Below, one piece after another: positions 10,415-19,900 of a stretch of DNA of 64,000 nt (positions within the stretch are counted from its first letter, which is position 1; each line of letters starts with the position of its first letter). The stretch lies in the NCBI GenBank assembly GCA_031409955.1, contig JANNYF010000274.1:21246-85245 (forward strand), written 5' to 3'. A model generated the notes under the pieces. That model made no database searches. It was not told where the DNA came from and worked only from the letters and a program-made list of their open reading frames with translations. The DNA is from JAFDVL01 sp031409955. Lineage in GTDB: Bacteria > Acidobacteriota > Blastocatellia > RBC074. Made by a program: the position numbers and the translations under genes.

Positions 10415-11954
10415 AATCATCGCAGCCGTCATTTGCCTGCTTTATTTCGCCTTCCTCGTTTACTTCTCTCGCCAACACCCATTTGGTACATACGCCACAG
10501 AGACAGATTTCTATCACCTCTATGCGCCTGATGCGGCGCGCATTGCGGCAGGACAATTTCCACTGAATTCATTTCAAGGGCCAGGCTATCCCGTCCTGCT
10601 TTCCTTAGTCGCCAAATTTTCAGGCGATGTCTTCATTTCCGGCAAATGGATTTCGATCATCAGCGCTGTGCTGTGCGTGTGGTTGGTGTTCGCGCTCTGC
10701 AAGCAATTGTTCGGCGAATGGGTTGGCGTTGGCGCGGCGTTGTTGTCCACCACCGTGATTGAGTTCCCGGAATTTTCGATCCAAGCGACGACTGACGTGT
10801 TCTTTCTGTTGCTCTGTTTGGTCGCGCTCGTGATTTTTACCGGAGCCTATTTTTCTCTGCGAATGCGCGTGATCTTCGCCGCATTTTTTACGGGCGTCGC
10901 GTACCTGACGCGCTACAACGGCGTGTTTTTGCTGGCGTGTTTTGTGTTTGCCATCCTGCTGCTGAATCTGTTTGAGAAGGCTTGGCGTGAGCGATTGATC
11001 CTGACTGGAATCTTTGTTATAGCCTTTTTCTTCACTGTCCTGCCCTGGCTGATTGCCAATGCGCAGCACAACGGCTCGCCGTTGTACAACACAAATTATT
11101 TGAATATGGCGACGCTGTTTTACCCCGAACTCGCGGACGGCGAAGTCACGCAGGATGGCACGCGCAAAGCCAGCGAGTTGTTTCATTCGTTTGGCGAGGT
11201 TCTCAGCTATAAACCGCAACAGGCGCTCACGCGATATTTTAGCAATCTGGTCAGCATCTTTTGGAGTTCATGGAATGGGCAATTGGTTTCGTCGTGGCTT
11301 GGGTTACTTGGACTCTTAGGTGCGATCTTTACTTTTGCGGATCGCAAAACAAAAGCGGTGCGCTTGCTCTTGCTTACAATTGCAACCTATTTACTACTGA
11401 TGGGGCTGAACCATTGGGAAACGCGGTATTTCTTTTTTATAGGTGTTTGCTATGCAGGATTGGCTTCATACTTTATGAACCGCTTTGCGGAACTTGTCAG
11501 CCAAAGAATATCTTTGTCAGTTGATCCAACTTTTTTCCGTTCCGCGATTGCTGCAATATTTCTCGCTGTTATTTGGACGATTTCGTTTGTTCCTGCCAAA
11601 GCAAGTTTCGGGAGTTTTCTGCAAAGTCATCCGCACGAAATCCCCGCTGCTGCGAACTTCCTACAATCCACGAATGCCGCGCCGCACAGCGTAAAAATTC
11701 TCGCCCGCAAACCGCATTTGCCGTTTATGGCGCAGCAGGATTGGGTGTTCTTTCCGCAGGTGAAATCGCTGGATGAATTGAAAGCGTGGCTGGAGAAAAA
11801 CCCCGTAGATTACATCGCCATCGGCAAACGAGAATTGAAATCGCGCAAAGAACTCGCGCCGCTCGGTGATCCCAAAACCGCGCCCGATTGGTTGCAAGCG
11901 GCGTGGACGAATGACGATCCGAAGTTCATTTTGTACAAACCGAAACTCAAGTAG
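10368..11954 (+). CDS. GT39-like integral membrane glycosyltransferase
   Basis: A 528-residue multi-spanning protein resembling dolichyl/polyprenyl-phosphate-sugar transferases (GT39/ArnT group), which transfer sugars from lipid carriers to outer-surface acceptors. The first hydrophobic helix is followed by an acidic loop with ETDFYHLYAPDA and GPGYP, as in the family. There are about ten further hydrophobic segments and a soluble tail of about 120 residues. Residues 7-17 (SAFRIPHSEI) are encoded by a heptamer array and may be an acquired N-terminus; a later start is possible, but no good alternative was seen. It overlaps the convergent DMT gene by 8 bases. Confidence 0.75.
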   Translation: MNDQATKSAFRIPHSEIIAAVICLLYFAFLVYFSRQHPFGTYATETDFYHLYAPDAARIAAGQFPLNSFQGPGYPVLLSLVAKFSGDVFISGKWISIISAVLCVWLVFALCKQLFGEWVGVGAALLSTTVIEFPEFSIQATTDVFFLLLCLVALVIFTGAYFSLRMRVIFAAFFTGVAYLTRYNGVFLLACFVFAILLLNLFEKAWRERLILTGIFVIAFFFTVLPWLIANAQHNGSPLYNTNYLNMATLFYPELADGEVTQDGTRKASELFHSFGEVLSYKPQQALTRYFSNLVSIFWSSWNGQLVSSWLGLLGLLGAIFTFADRKTKAVRLLLLTIATYLLLMGLNHWETRYFFFIGVCYAGLASYFMNRFAELVSQRISLSVDPTFFRSAIAAIFLAVIWTISFVPAKASFGSFLQSHPHEIPAAANFLQSTNAAPHSVKILARKPHLPFMAQQDWVFFPQVKSLDELKAWLEKNPVDYIAIGKRELKSRKELAPLGDPKTAPDWLQAAWTNDDPKFILYKPKLK

Positions 11955-12792
11955 CATTGCTCAAACGACTGTTCAAAACTCCGCGCCCAACGACTGCGCC
12001 CAATACAATCACGCCGCCGATCAACGCCAATAACGACGGCCTTTCGCCCACGGTCAACACCACCCACAGCGGATTCAGAATCGGCTCAATCACCGTCAGC
12101 AATGTAGTCTCCAGCGCGGTCACATGCCGTGTGGCTTTGGTGAACAGCACATACGCAAACCCAAGCTGAAAGACGCCGAGTAATACTAATCCGATCACGC
12201 TGTTTGTGCTTGGAACCTGCCCCCAAAATGCAGGCAAACCAATGATCGCCGTCAAAATATTGCCGAGCAACACGGATTCAAATGGCGACGCATCCCGTTG
12301 CTTGCGCAGCAGAATGGCCAGGAACGCATAACACACGGCGCTCAGCAGTGCGAAGGCATTACCGCCCCAATTTCCCGCGCTCAATCCATCCAATAAAAAC
12401 AGGCACATCCCAATCAGCACCAAGCCAATTGTCGCCCAATCCAGCGCCGTCGAGCGCTCTTTCAAAAACCACGAACTGAGCAACGCGATGTACACGGGCG
12501 CGGTGTATTGCAGCAGAATCGCGTTCGCCGCCGTCGTCCTTTTGTTGGCGATTACGAAAAACAAAACGGTTCCGCAATACGCGACGGCACAGCCAATTTG
12601 TGTCACTGACCAGGTGAATTTCGGGCGACCAATGAACAGCAAAATCACGATGGCCGCAATCGCGCTGCGACCACCCGCCACCGCGAGCGCAGGCAATTGC
12701 ACGAGCTTGATGAGCAAGCCACCCGTGCTGAAAAGAAAGGCCGCACAAAGTAGATAAAGAATCGCGCGGCGGCGTTCGGGAGCAGTTGTCAT
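11947..12792 (-). CDS. EamA/DMT-superfamily transporter
   Basis: A 281-residue membrane protein with about ten hydrophobic helices arranged as two EamA halves (residues about 8-135 and 145-275). The first half ends with the AANAILLQYTAPVYIALLS pattern and the second with TALETTLLTVIEPILNPLW, both typical of the family. Members export metabolites or amino acids; the substrate cannot be inferred. The C-terminal codons overlap the end of the convergent GT39-like gene. Confidence 0.85.
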   Translation of the reverse strand: MTTAPERRRAILYLLCAAFLFSTGGLLIKLVQLPALAVAGGRSAIAAIVILLFIGRPKFTWSVTQIGCAVAYCGTVLFFVIANKRTTAANAILLQYTAPVYIALLSSWFLKERSTALDWATIGLVLIGMCLFLLDGLSAGNWGGNAFALLSAVCYAFLAILLRKQRDASPFESVLLGNILTAIIGLPAFWGQVPSTNSVIGLVLLGVFQLGFAYVLFTKATRHVTALETTLLTVIEPILNPLWVVLTVGERPSLLALIGGVIVLGAVVGRGVLNSRLSNAT

Positions 12793-13094
12793 AGGCTCGG
12801 TCTTTTACTTGAAGTCAGCCTGATCGTGCAAGGCAAACAAGAACCTTGTGCTTTATTTTTACGCGTGGAAGAATAGCCTTTTCGTTTGGAGGCGAGATTA
12901 TTGACTATAAAATTCAAGAAAATGTTCTTCCACGAAGACACACGAAGTAGCACGAAGAAAGATCGAAGGAGAGAAAGAGAGAAAGAGAGAAGGAAAGAAT
13001 TCGTAAGTAAGTCGCGCTGTCCCTCTGTCTCTTCTTCGTGTCCCTTCGTGTGACTTGGTAGATGAGAAATCCATTTTCTTTAGCACTATAAAAT
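12793..13094. other. 302-base gap between DMT gene and metG
   Basis: The gap starts with the likely upstream region of the DMT gene (12793-12900). The rest is taken up by an imperfect inverted repeat of CACGAAG-type units with a purine-rich GAGAAA centre (12931-13051). No coding region or known RNA was seen. Confidence 0.6.
12931..13051. repeat. Inverted CACGAAG array with purine-rich core
   Basis: CACGAAG occurs three times in 12931-12958. Its complement CTTCGTG occurs twice in 13030-13051. Between them lie repeated GAGAAA purine runs and a pyrimidine-rich CTCTGTCTCTTCTTCG stretch. The arms could form a long imperfect hairpin that ends about 40 bases before the metG start codon. Confidence 0.8.
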
Positions 13095-15146
13095 ATGAGC
13101 AAGACTTTTTATGTAACGACGCCGATTTACTACGTTAATTCGCACCCGCATTTGGGGCATCTGTACACGACGATCATTGCCGACACAGTGGCCCGCTTCA
13201 AACGGCAACGCGGCTACGAGGTGTTCTTTTTGACGGGCACAGACGAACACGGCATTAACATCGAACGCGCGGCAGAAGCGGCTGGCCTCCCCGTTCAGCA
13301 ACATGTAGACAACATCGTCAACGAATTCCAAACCGCGTTTGCCGATTACAAATTCAGCAACAATCACTGGATTCGGACAACAGATAATTATCATCAGCAA
13401 GGTGTGGCCGAACTGTGGCGGCGGGTGCGCGAGAACGGCTTCATTTACAAAGGCAGTTACGAAGGCTGGTACTGCGGAAGCTGCAACGAGTTTTACAACG
13501 AAAGCGAAGCCGTCAAAAACGAAGCGGGCGTGTTGGTTTGCCCAACGCATACCGTAACGCCGCTGGATTTCATCACGAAAGAAGAAAGTTATTTCTTCAA
13601 GCTTTCGGCGTTTCAAGACAAGCTGCTTGAATACTACGAAAAGAATCCCGGCTTCATTCGTCCCGAAGCGCGCCGCAATGAAATGATCAGCTTTGTCAGC
13701 GGCGGTCTCAAAGACCTTTCTGTCAGCCGCACTTCAGTCAAATGGGGCATTCCAGTTCCCGACGATCCCGAACACACGATGTATGTGTGGTTCGATGCGC
13801 TGACGAATTACATCACGGCCATTGGCTACGGCAACGATGCGCGCGGCGGCGCAGCGGAATTCCAGAAATACTGGCCTGCGAATTTGCAACTGGTTGGCAA
13901 AGATATTCTGCGCTTCCACACCGTCTACTGGCCTGCATTTTTATTAGCCGCAGGGATTGAACCTGCACACACCTGCTTCGCGCACGGCATGTGGTTGTCG
14001 GGCGGACGCAAGATGTCCAAGACGCTCGGCAACGTGATTGATTTGGCAGTGCTGGTCAAGCATTTTCAGACCGATGCCGTGCGTTATTTTGCGCTGCGCG
14101 AAATGGCGTTTGGGCAGGATGGCGACTTCACTTATGAAGCGTTGATTGATCGCGTGACCGCTGATTTAGCAAGTGGCTTAGGCAATCTCTCCAGCCGCAC
14201 GCTGACGATGATTCGCAATTACTGCGACGGCGTGATTCCCGATGTTGCTCAAACTGTTAGTTTGAGCGCTGAATTACAAACACGTTCGAGCGAAGTCAAA
14301 TCCGCCTTCGCCACCGCGCAAGAACAGTTCGACAAAGAATTCGACGAATACAATTTTTCGCGTGGACTGGAAGCTGTTTGGCAAGCTATCGCCGTCGTAG
14401 ACAAATTCATTTCCGACGCGAAACCCTGGGACATTGCCAAAGACGCCGCGCGCCGCGCCGATCTCGAATTAGTGCTGCGCACCGCGATTGAAGCCTTGCG
14501 CAGTGCAACCGTCTTGCTCGCGCCTGTGTTGCCTGAATCCACGCAAGCGATTTGGGAACAACTCGGCGAATCCGGTAACGTTGCAGACATCGCCCCGAAC
14601 GCGCTTGCGCCCATTGCCCCCGGCACGCGCATCGGAGAAATCAAACCCGTCTTTCCACGATTGGACAAAAAGAAAGTGATGAACGAAATCAACCAAGCCG
14701 AAGCCGCGAGTCAGGAAGCTCGCGCACAAGAAACCAAACCCGAAACACCCGTCGCACCCGTGCCAGAAGCGGCTCCCGTTGCTGTTTCCGCACCTGCTGC
14801 GCCTGAAGGGATCGCCTATATCGGCATCGAAGACTTTCTCAAAGTCGAACTCCGTGTCGGCGAAATCCTGACCGCCGAACGCATTCCGAAAGCCGACAAA
14901 TTGCTAAAATTCACGATTGATTTAGGCGAAGCCCAACCGCGCCAAGTCCTCGCCGGCATCGCGCAATACTACGAACCCGAAAACCTCATCGGACGCAAAG
15001 TCATCGTCGTAGCGAACCTCGCACCAAGAAAACTGCGCGGACTGGAATCGCAAGGCATGATTCTGGCGGCTTCGATTGGCGATGAAGGAAAGCCTATTTT
15101 GGCGGGCTTTTTGGAAGAAGTGCCGAATGGTGCGAAGTTGAAGTAA
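13095..15146 (+). CDS. metG: Methionyl-tRNA synthetase with C-terminal tRNA-binding domain
   Basis: Charges tRNA-Met. The 683-residue protein has the class-I signature HLGH at residues 19-22 and the KMSKT loop near residue 306. It has a zinc-type insertion with CGSCNEFYN and VCPTH, so this is the one-knuckle form. A dimerising EMAP/Trbp111-like domain occupies about residues 575-683 (IEDFLKVELRVGEIL to the end), after an Ala/Pro/Glu-rich linker (about 535-570). No T-box leader was seen; the gap in front is filled by an inverted repeat. Confidence 0.97.
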   Translation: MSKTFYVTTPIYYVNSHPHLGHLYTTIIADTVARFKRQRGYEVFFLTGTDEHGINIERAAEAAGLPVQQHVDNIVNEFQTAFADYKFSNNHWIRTTDNYHQQGVAELWRRVRENGFIYKGSYEGWYCGSCNEFYNESEAVKNEAGVLVCPTHTVTPLDFITKEESYFFKLSAFQDKLLEYYEKNPGFIRPEARRNEMISFVSGGLKDLSVSRTSVKWGIPVPDDPEHTMYVWFDALTNYITAIGYGNDARGGAAEFQKYWPANLQLVGKDILRFHTVYWPAFLLAAGIEPAHTCFAHGMWLSGGRKMSKTLGNVIDLAVLVKHFQTDAVRYFALREMAFGQDGDFTYEALIDRVTADLASGLGNLSSRTLTMIRNYCDGVIPDVAQTVSLSAELQTRSSEVKSAFATAQEQFDKEFDEYNFSRGLEAVWQAIAVVDKFISDAKPWDIAKDAARRADLELVLRTAIEALRSATVLLAPVLPESTQAIWEQLGESGNVADIAPNALAPIAPGTRIGEIKPVFPRLDKKKVMNEINQAEAASQEARAQETKPETPVAPVPEAAPVAVSAPAAPEGIAYIGIEDFLKVELRVGEILTAERIPKADKLLKFTIDLGEAQPRQVLAGIAQYYEPENLIGRKVIVVANLAPRKLRGLESQGMILAASIGDEGKPILAGFLEEVPNGAKLK

Positions 15147-15166
15147 GATAAGCAGTAGAGGTAAAT

Positions 15167-15853
15167 ATGAAAATTGAGCAGAAGATTTACGAAAGATTGA
15201 AAGAACTGGCTCAATCTCCTCCAGGAATCAACGTTACTCGTCAACAGCATCATTCTAATTACTGGGATGAAGAAAGCGATGGAACTTACGAATCAATTTC
15301 ACACGACGTTAACGATGAGATGGCTGCTCAGTGGGGTACTAGCTGTCTGCATATACTGAAAATCACGTTCGGAGACAAAAGCGATTACTACATTAACTTC
15401 GCCAATAATTTTAAATATTTTCCTTCTCACCATAATGTTAAGCCAGCTATTGGAATAATGAAGGCGGCCTTCGAGGACTATGCGCGAGGGTTCGCCGTAA
15501 ATATACGAGAAGAACTTACCAATGAAATCTTTCAAGACTTTTTGGAACTTGCCAGACGCGCGTTAGAGGAAGGGAACAAAGAAGTGGCTGCGGTCTTAGC
15601 CTGTGCTGCGCTTGAAGATACACTCAAGAGGTTTGCACAAAAACAAGGTCTTGCGGTTGATAACAAAGATTTGGCTGATATTGTCAATACATTGAAGTCC
15701 CAAGGTTTGGTAGGTGGAACACTAAAGAATTCTCTTGGCGCAATGACAAAAATCAGGAACTGCGCCATGCATGCGGATTGGACAAAAATATCAGAGCCAG
15801 ATGTAAATAGTGTCATTGGTTTTGTTCAGCAGTTCCTGATCACTTATTTTTAA
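15167..15853 (+). CDS. HEPN-like domain protein of unknown function
   Basis: I do not recognise the full family. The 228-residue protein has an N-terminal half without known motifs and a helical C-terminal half (about 125-228) that looks like a HEPN/DUF4145-type fold. IRNCAMHADW gives R197-x4-H202, which matches the R-x4-6-H motif of HEPN ribonucleases. It starts 20 bases after metG, behind a GTAGAGGT-like Shine-Dalgarno, and is followed 10 bases later by a vapBC-type pair. Base composition is noticeably more AT-rich than metG and ileS, suggesting acquisition. A role as an RNase toxin or defence factor is inferred from motif and context only. Confidence 0.6.
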   Translation: MKIEQKIYERLKELAQSPPGINVTRQQHHSNYWDEESDGTYESISHDVNDEMAAQWGTSCLHILKITFGDKSDYYINFANNFKYFPSHHNVKPAIGIMKAAFEDYARGFAVNIREELTNEIFQDFLELARRALEEGNKEVAAVLACAALEDTLKRFAQKQGLAVDNKDLADIVNTLKSQGLVGGTLKNSLGAMTKIRNCAMHADWTKISEPDVNSVIGFVQQFLITYF

Positions 15854-15863
15854 TGGGGGAATT

Positions 15864-16112
15864 ATGGAAGCAATCCGCCAAATTTACGAACGAATTCCCG
15901 GCACAATCACGATCCCACCTGAATTCCGGGATCGTCGCGTCGAAGTAATCATTTTGCCGCTCGACCAAAACGAAGAAAAGAACCCGAATGGTGCGGCAGT
16001 AGATGAGAACGGGTGGCCAATAGGATTTTTCGAGGCAACGTTTGGCTCCGTTCCTGATTTACCTGAGCGTGAGCCGCAAGGCGACTACGAAGTCCGCGAG
16101 GAGTTGGGATGA
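15864..16112 (+). CDS. VapB-type antitoxin
   Basis: An 82-residue acidic protein that begins with a pattern common in antitoxins paired with PIN toxins (IRQIYERIPGTITIPPEF, then VEVIILPL, an AbrB-like or small beta domain). The C-terminal half is probably the toxin-binding tail. It overlaps the downstream toxin gene by four bases (ATGA), the usual sign of translational coupling. A GGGGGA run lies about 7 bases upstream of the ATG. Autoregulation of the pair is expected from the family but no operator was identified. Confidence 0.75.
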   Translation: MEAIRQIYERIPGTITIPPEFRDRRVEVIILPLDQNEEKNPNGAAVDENGWPIGFFEATFGSVPDLPEREPQGDYEVREELG

Positions 16113-16510
16113 CATATCTGCTGGACACAAACGTTTGCATCCGCTACATCAGCGGTCGTTCGCCAAACGTCTTACAAAAGATGCGTTCGACGCCTGCTGA
16201 CTCAATCGTTGTTTGTTCGGTCGTTAAGGCGGAGTTGTTTTATGGAGCGATGAAAAGCCAGCGACCGCAACAAACACTGGCTGGGCATCTACAATTTTTC
16301 AGCCAATTCCAATCACTCCCTTTTGATGACGCAACATCCCTGATCTTTGGTGACATCCGCGCTGACTTGGCTCGCAAAGGCACGCCAATTGGCCCTTACG
16401 ATTTACAAATTGCGGCGATTGCCTTAGCCAATAATCTCACACTCGTCACGCACAATACGGACGAATTTAGCCGCGTCCCAAATTTGCAACTTATTGATTG
16501 GGAAATTTGA
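16109..16510 (+). CDS. VapC-type PIN-domain ribonuclease toxin
   Basis: A 133-residue PIN-domain protein. The likely metal-binding acids are D6 (in LLDTNVCI), E42 (AELFYG), D98 (GPYDLQIAAIAL) and D118 (THNTDEF), all in the expected places, so the nuclease should be active. VapC toxins usually cut initiator tRNA or rRNA when freed from their antitoxin. The antitoxin gene overlaps its start. The pair and the preceding HEPN gene form a three-gene cassette between metG and ileS. Confidence 0.88.
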   Translation: MTYLLDTNVCIRYISGRSPNVLQKMRSTPADSIVVCSVVKAELFYGAMKSQRPQQTLAGHLQFFSQFQSLPFDDATSLIFGDIRADLARKGTPIGPYDLQIAAIALANNLTLVTHNTDEFSRVPNLQLIDWEI

Positions 16511-16593
16511 AGCAGCCACAATCCCGCCGCAAGTGCTTTTTTCCAATGCTTACGGTATTATCGGCAATCTTTTGCTGAACTGAAACACTGTTA

Positions 16594-19383
16594 ATGAAGG
16601 CTATGTCTGAACCTCTTGATCTGAAAACGACCGTCAATCTTCCGAAAACGGATTTCCCGCTGAAAGGCAATCTCTCGCAGAACGAACCGCTGCGATTGCA
16701 GAAGTGGGAAGCAATGAACCTGTACGAAATGCTGCGGGAAGCGCGTAAGGACAATCCGTTGTTTGTGCTGCACGATGGCCCGCCGTATGCCAATGGCAAC
16801 ATTCACATCGGCACTGCGCTCAACAAAATTCTCAAGGATTTTGTCATCAAGTCGCGTTCGATGATGGGGCATTGGGCACCATATATTCCGGGCTGGGATT
16901 GTCACGGCTTGCCGATTGAAATTAAGGTCGAAGAGGAACTTAAAAAGAATAAACAGGAACTTGACCGGATGGCGATTCGCAAGGCGGCGCGCGTCTATGC
17001 CAACAAGTTCGTTGGGTTGCAGCGCGAAGACTTCAAACGGCTGGGCGTGTTGGGCGAGTGGGACAATCCATACATCACGATGGCTCCGCTGTATCAGGCG
17101 AATATCGTGCGTGCGCTCAGCAAATTTGTCGAACGCGGCGCGGTCTACAAAGGCTCGCGTCCGGTGCATTGGTGCATCAGTTGCGTGACTTCACTGGCGG
17201 AAGCGGAAGTCGAATACAGCGATCATTCCAGCTATTCGGTCTATGTGAAGTTCGCGTTTCCTGATGCGACAAAAGTTGATCCGGCGCTCGCGGACAAACG
17301 TGTGAGCATCATTATCTGGACGACGACGCCGTGGACGTTGCCTGCGAATTTAGGCATTACGCTCAATCCAAAATTTGAATACAACGCGGTGGCGGTGGGC
17401 GATGAGGTCTTCATCGTAGCCAATGGTTTGCTCGAAGACGTAGCGAAAAAAGTGGGTTGGGAAAGCTACGAAATCATCGGCATGTACAACGGCGAAGTGT
17501 TTGATCGTCTGAACGCGCGGCATCCATTTGTTGAGCGCGATTCGTTGTTGATGCTCGGCGATCACGTCACGCTGGATGCGGGTACGGGCGCAGTGCATAC
17601 GGCTCCGGGACACGGCTACGAAGACTTTTTGATCGGGCGCGAATATGGGTTGGAGATTTACAATCCGGTGGACGGGCGCGGCTACTTCATGAATAACGTC
17701 GAGCATTTTGCCGGACAGCGTGTGGTTGCGCTGGGCAAAAATGATCCCGATGGAAACAAGGCTGTCATCGCGCATCTCGAATCCATCGGCGCATTGCTCA
17801 AATCGGAAAAGTTCAATCACTCGTATCCGCATTGCTGGCGCTGTCGCAATCCGGTGATCTTTCGCGCGACGCCGCAATGGTTTATCTCGATGGAAAAGAG
17901 CGGGCTGAATGCGGCGGCAATTGCAGCCTGCGATCAAATCAAGTGGCATCCGAGTTGGGGCAGCGAGCGGATGAAAAACATGTTCCGCGAACGCCCCGAT
18001 TGGAACATCTCGCGGCAACGTGCGTGGGGCGTTCCGATCACTGTTTTTTACTGCGAAGATTGCGGCGAAACGTTGCTGGATTCCAATCTGATGAATCACA
18101 TCGCGGATTTGTTTGAGAAAGAATCCGCCGATGCCTGGTACGAACGCGAGGTAAAAGATTTGGTTCCGCCGGGAACAAAATGCGGCGCGTGCAGTTCGGA
18201 CAGATTGAGCAAAGAACATGACATTCTCGACGTGTGGTTTGATTCAGGCGCAAGCTGGCTCAGCACATTGGAACCGCGCGGTTTGCCTTATCCTGCCGAC
18301 GTTTATTTGGAAGGCGGCGATCAATTTCGCGGCTGGTTCAATTCGTCGCTCGTGATTGGCCTCGCAGTCAAAGACGCGCCGCCGTATCGCGGCATTATCA
18401 CATACGGTTGGGCAGTGGACGGCGAAGGCAAGAAGATGTCGAAGTCGCTCGGCAACACGATTGAGCCGGAAAAGGTTATCAAGCAGAGTGGTGCAGAAAT
18501 CATTCGGTTGTGGTGCGCGGCAATCAACTGCTACGAAGACATGCGCATCTCGCCGGAAATCCTGACGCGGCTTTCCGATGCGTATCGCAAGATTCGCAAC
18601 ACGGCGCGCTATTGCCTGGGCAATTTGGACGGCTTCGATCCGGCCACGGAGAAAGTCGCGTTTGATGAAATGCTGGAAATAGATCGCTGGGCGCTCGCGT
18701 CCGTCAACGAAATGGTCAAGCGTTGTTGGGAGGCGTATCAACGCTACGATTTCACCGACGTTTATCAAGCGATCTATCACAACGCGACGGTGACGTTGTC
18801 GGCGTTGTACTTCGATATTCTGAAAGACCGGTTGTACACGTCTGCGCCGAAATCGTTGGAACGTCGCTCAGCCCAAACCGCGTTGTATGAAATCGTCGGG
18901 CGGATCGCCAAGCTGTCTTCGCCGTTGCTGGCCTTCACATCAGATGAAATCTGGGAAAATATTCCGGGCGCGCAGGCAGAAGCCTCATCGGTGCATTTGA
19001 CGACATTTCCAGCGTATGATGAAACGCTGCGCAATGATGAACTGCTGACGCGGTATGAAAAGCTATTTGGCATTCGTGATACCGTGATGAAGGCGCTCGA
19101 AGAAGCGCGCAATGCGAAGTTGATTGGCGCAGGACTCGAAGCGAAAGTTACCATTTCTGCCGATGCTGGTACGCGTGCATTTCTCGAATCATTTGGTGAA
19201 GGCTTGCGATTTCTATTCATCGTGTCGCAAGCGGAATTGCAAGATGGCGCAGAATTGAAAGTTGACGTAGCAAAAGCGGACGGCGAGAAATGCGAACGCT
19301 GCTGGAACTATACGACAGATATCGGCGTTAATGCGGCGTATCCTGGCGCTTGTGCGCGTTGTGTCACAAACATTGAAAGTTAA
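16594..19383 (+). CDS. ileS: Isoleucyl-tRNA synthetase
   Basis: Charges tRNA-Ile and edits misactivated valine. The 929-residue protein has the HIGH-type HIGT at residues 71-74 after PPYANGN, the GWDCHGLPIE motif, the editing domain with TTTPWTLPAN, the KMSKS loop (GKKMSKSLGNTIEP) and a C-terminal four-Cys zinc finger (CERCWNYT then GACARCV). All are as in bacterial ileS. A start at the ATG at 16603 is also possible. lspA follows after 3 bases, a classic pairing. Confidence 0.97.
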   Translation: MKAMSEPLDLKTTVNLPKTDFPLKGNLSQNEPLRLQKWEAMNLYEMLREARKDNPLFVLHDGPPYANGNIHIGTALNKILKDFVIKSRSMMGHWAPYIPGWDCHGLPIEIKVEEELKKNKQELDRMAIRKAARVYANKFVGLQREDFKRLGVLGEWDNPYITMAPLYQANIVRALSKFVERGAVYKGSRPVHWCISCVTSLAEAEVEYSDHSSYSVYVKFAFPDATKVDPALADKRVSIIIWTTTPWTLPANLGITLNPKFEYNAVAVGDEVFIVANGLLEDVAKKVGWESYEIIGMYNGEVFDRLNARHPFVERDSLLMLGDHVTLDAGTGAVHTAPGHGYEDFLIGREYGLEIYNPVDGRGYFMNNVEHFAGQRVVALGKNDPDGNKAVIAHLESIGALLKSEKFNHSYPHCWRCRNPVIFRATPQWFISMEKSGLNAAAIAACDQIKWHPSWGSERMKNMFRERPDWNISRQRAWGVPITVFYCEDCGETLLDSNLMNHIADLFEKESADAWYEREVKDLVPPGTKCGACSSDRLSKEHDILDVWFDSGASWLSTLEPRGLPYPADVYLEGGDQFRGWFNSSLVIGLAVKDAPPYRGIITYGWAVDGEGKKMSKSLGNTIEPEKVIKQSGAEIIRLWCAAINCYEDMRISPEILTRLSDAYRKIRNTARYCLGNLDGFDPATEKVAFDEMLEIDRWALASVNEMVKRCWEAYQRYDFTDVYQAIYHNATVTLSALYFDILKDRLYTSAPKSLERRSAQTALYEIVGRIAKLSSPLLAFTSDEIWENIPGAQAEASSVHLTTFPAYDETLRNDELLTRYEKLFGIRDTVMKALEEARNAKLIGAGLEAKVTISADAGTRAFLESFGEGLRFLFIVSQAELQDGAELKVDVAKADGEKCERCWNYTTDIGVNAAYPGACARCVTNIES

Positions 19384-19386
19384 CCG

Positions 19387-19887
19387 ATGAACACCAAGCT
19401 TCCTTACTTCATCATTGCCATCGTCGTCCTGATTGCCGATCAGGTCACCAAAGCCTGGGCGACAGCCAAGCTGCAATTGGTGGACACGATGGAAATCATT
19501 CCGAATTTCTTTCGGTTCACGTATGCGCGCAATCGCGGCGTCGCGTTCAGTTTATTTGCCGACAGCCAATTTGAAACCAAATGGATTCTGGCGGGCATTT
19601 CGACTGCCGCAGCGATTGGCGTGGGCGTGTATTTGTTGCGCTCTGGCACTGCGGAAAGACGGCTCAACTACGCGCTCTCGTTTTTGCTGGCGGGCATTGT
19701 CGGCAACTTGATTGATCGCGTGCGACTCGGTGAAGTCGTGGACTTCATAGATTTTCATTGGTACGAAAGCTACACGTGGCCAACCTTCAATATCGCAGAT
19801 GCGGCGATTTGTGTTGGCGCGGCGCTCCTCGCGTTGGAGATGATGCGCGAACAAAAAGTTTCGCAAGCGCAAACGACCGAAAGTTAA
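19387..19887 (+). CDS. lspA: Lipoprotein signal peptidase (signal peptidase II)
   Basis: Inner-membrane aspartyl protease that removes the signal peptide from diacylglyceryl-modified prolipoproteins. The 166-residue protein has four hydrophobic segments, YARNRGVAFSLF, GNLIDRVRLGEVVDF and FNIADAAICVG. By comparison with characterised LspA, the catalytic pair is D119 and D138. It sits directly behind ileS and in front of lgt, giving a lipoprotein-maturation cluster. Confidence 0.96.
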   Translation: MNTKLPYFIIAIVVLIADQVTKAWATAKLQLVDTMEIIPNFFRFTYARNRGVAFSLFADSQFETKWILAGISTAAAIGVGVYLLRSGTAERRLNYALSFLLAGIVGNLIDRVRLGEVVDFIDFHWYESYTWPTFNIADAAICVGAALLALEMMREQKVSQAQTTES

Positions 19888-19900
19888 TTCTGCCCCAAGC

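Noticed and set aside
16511..16593. T-box riboswitch before ileS
   Set aside because: Only about 80 bases, with no specifier-loop or antiterminator pattern visible.
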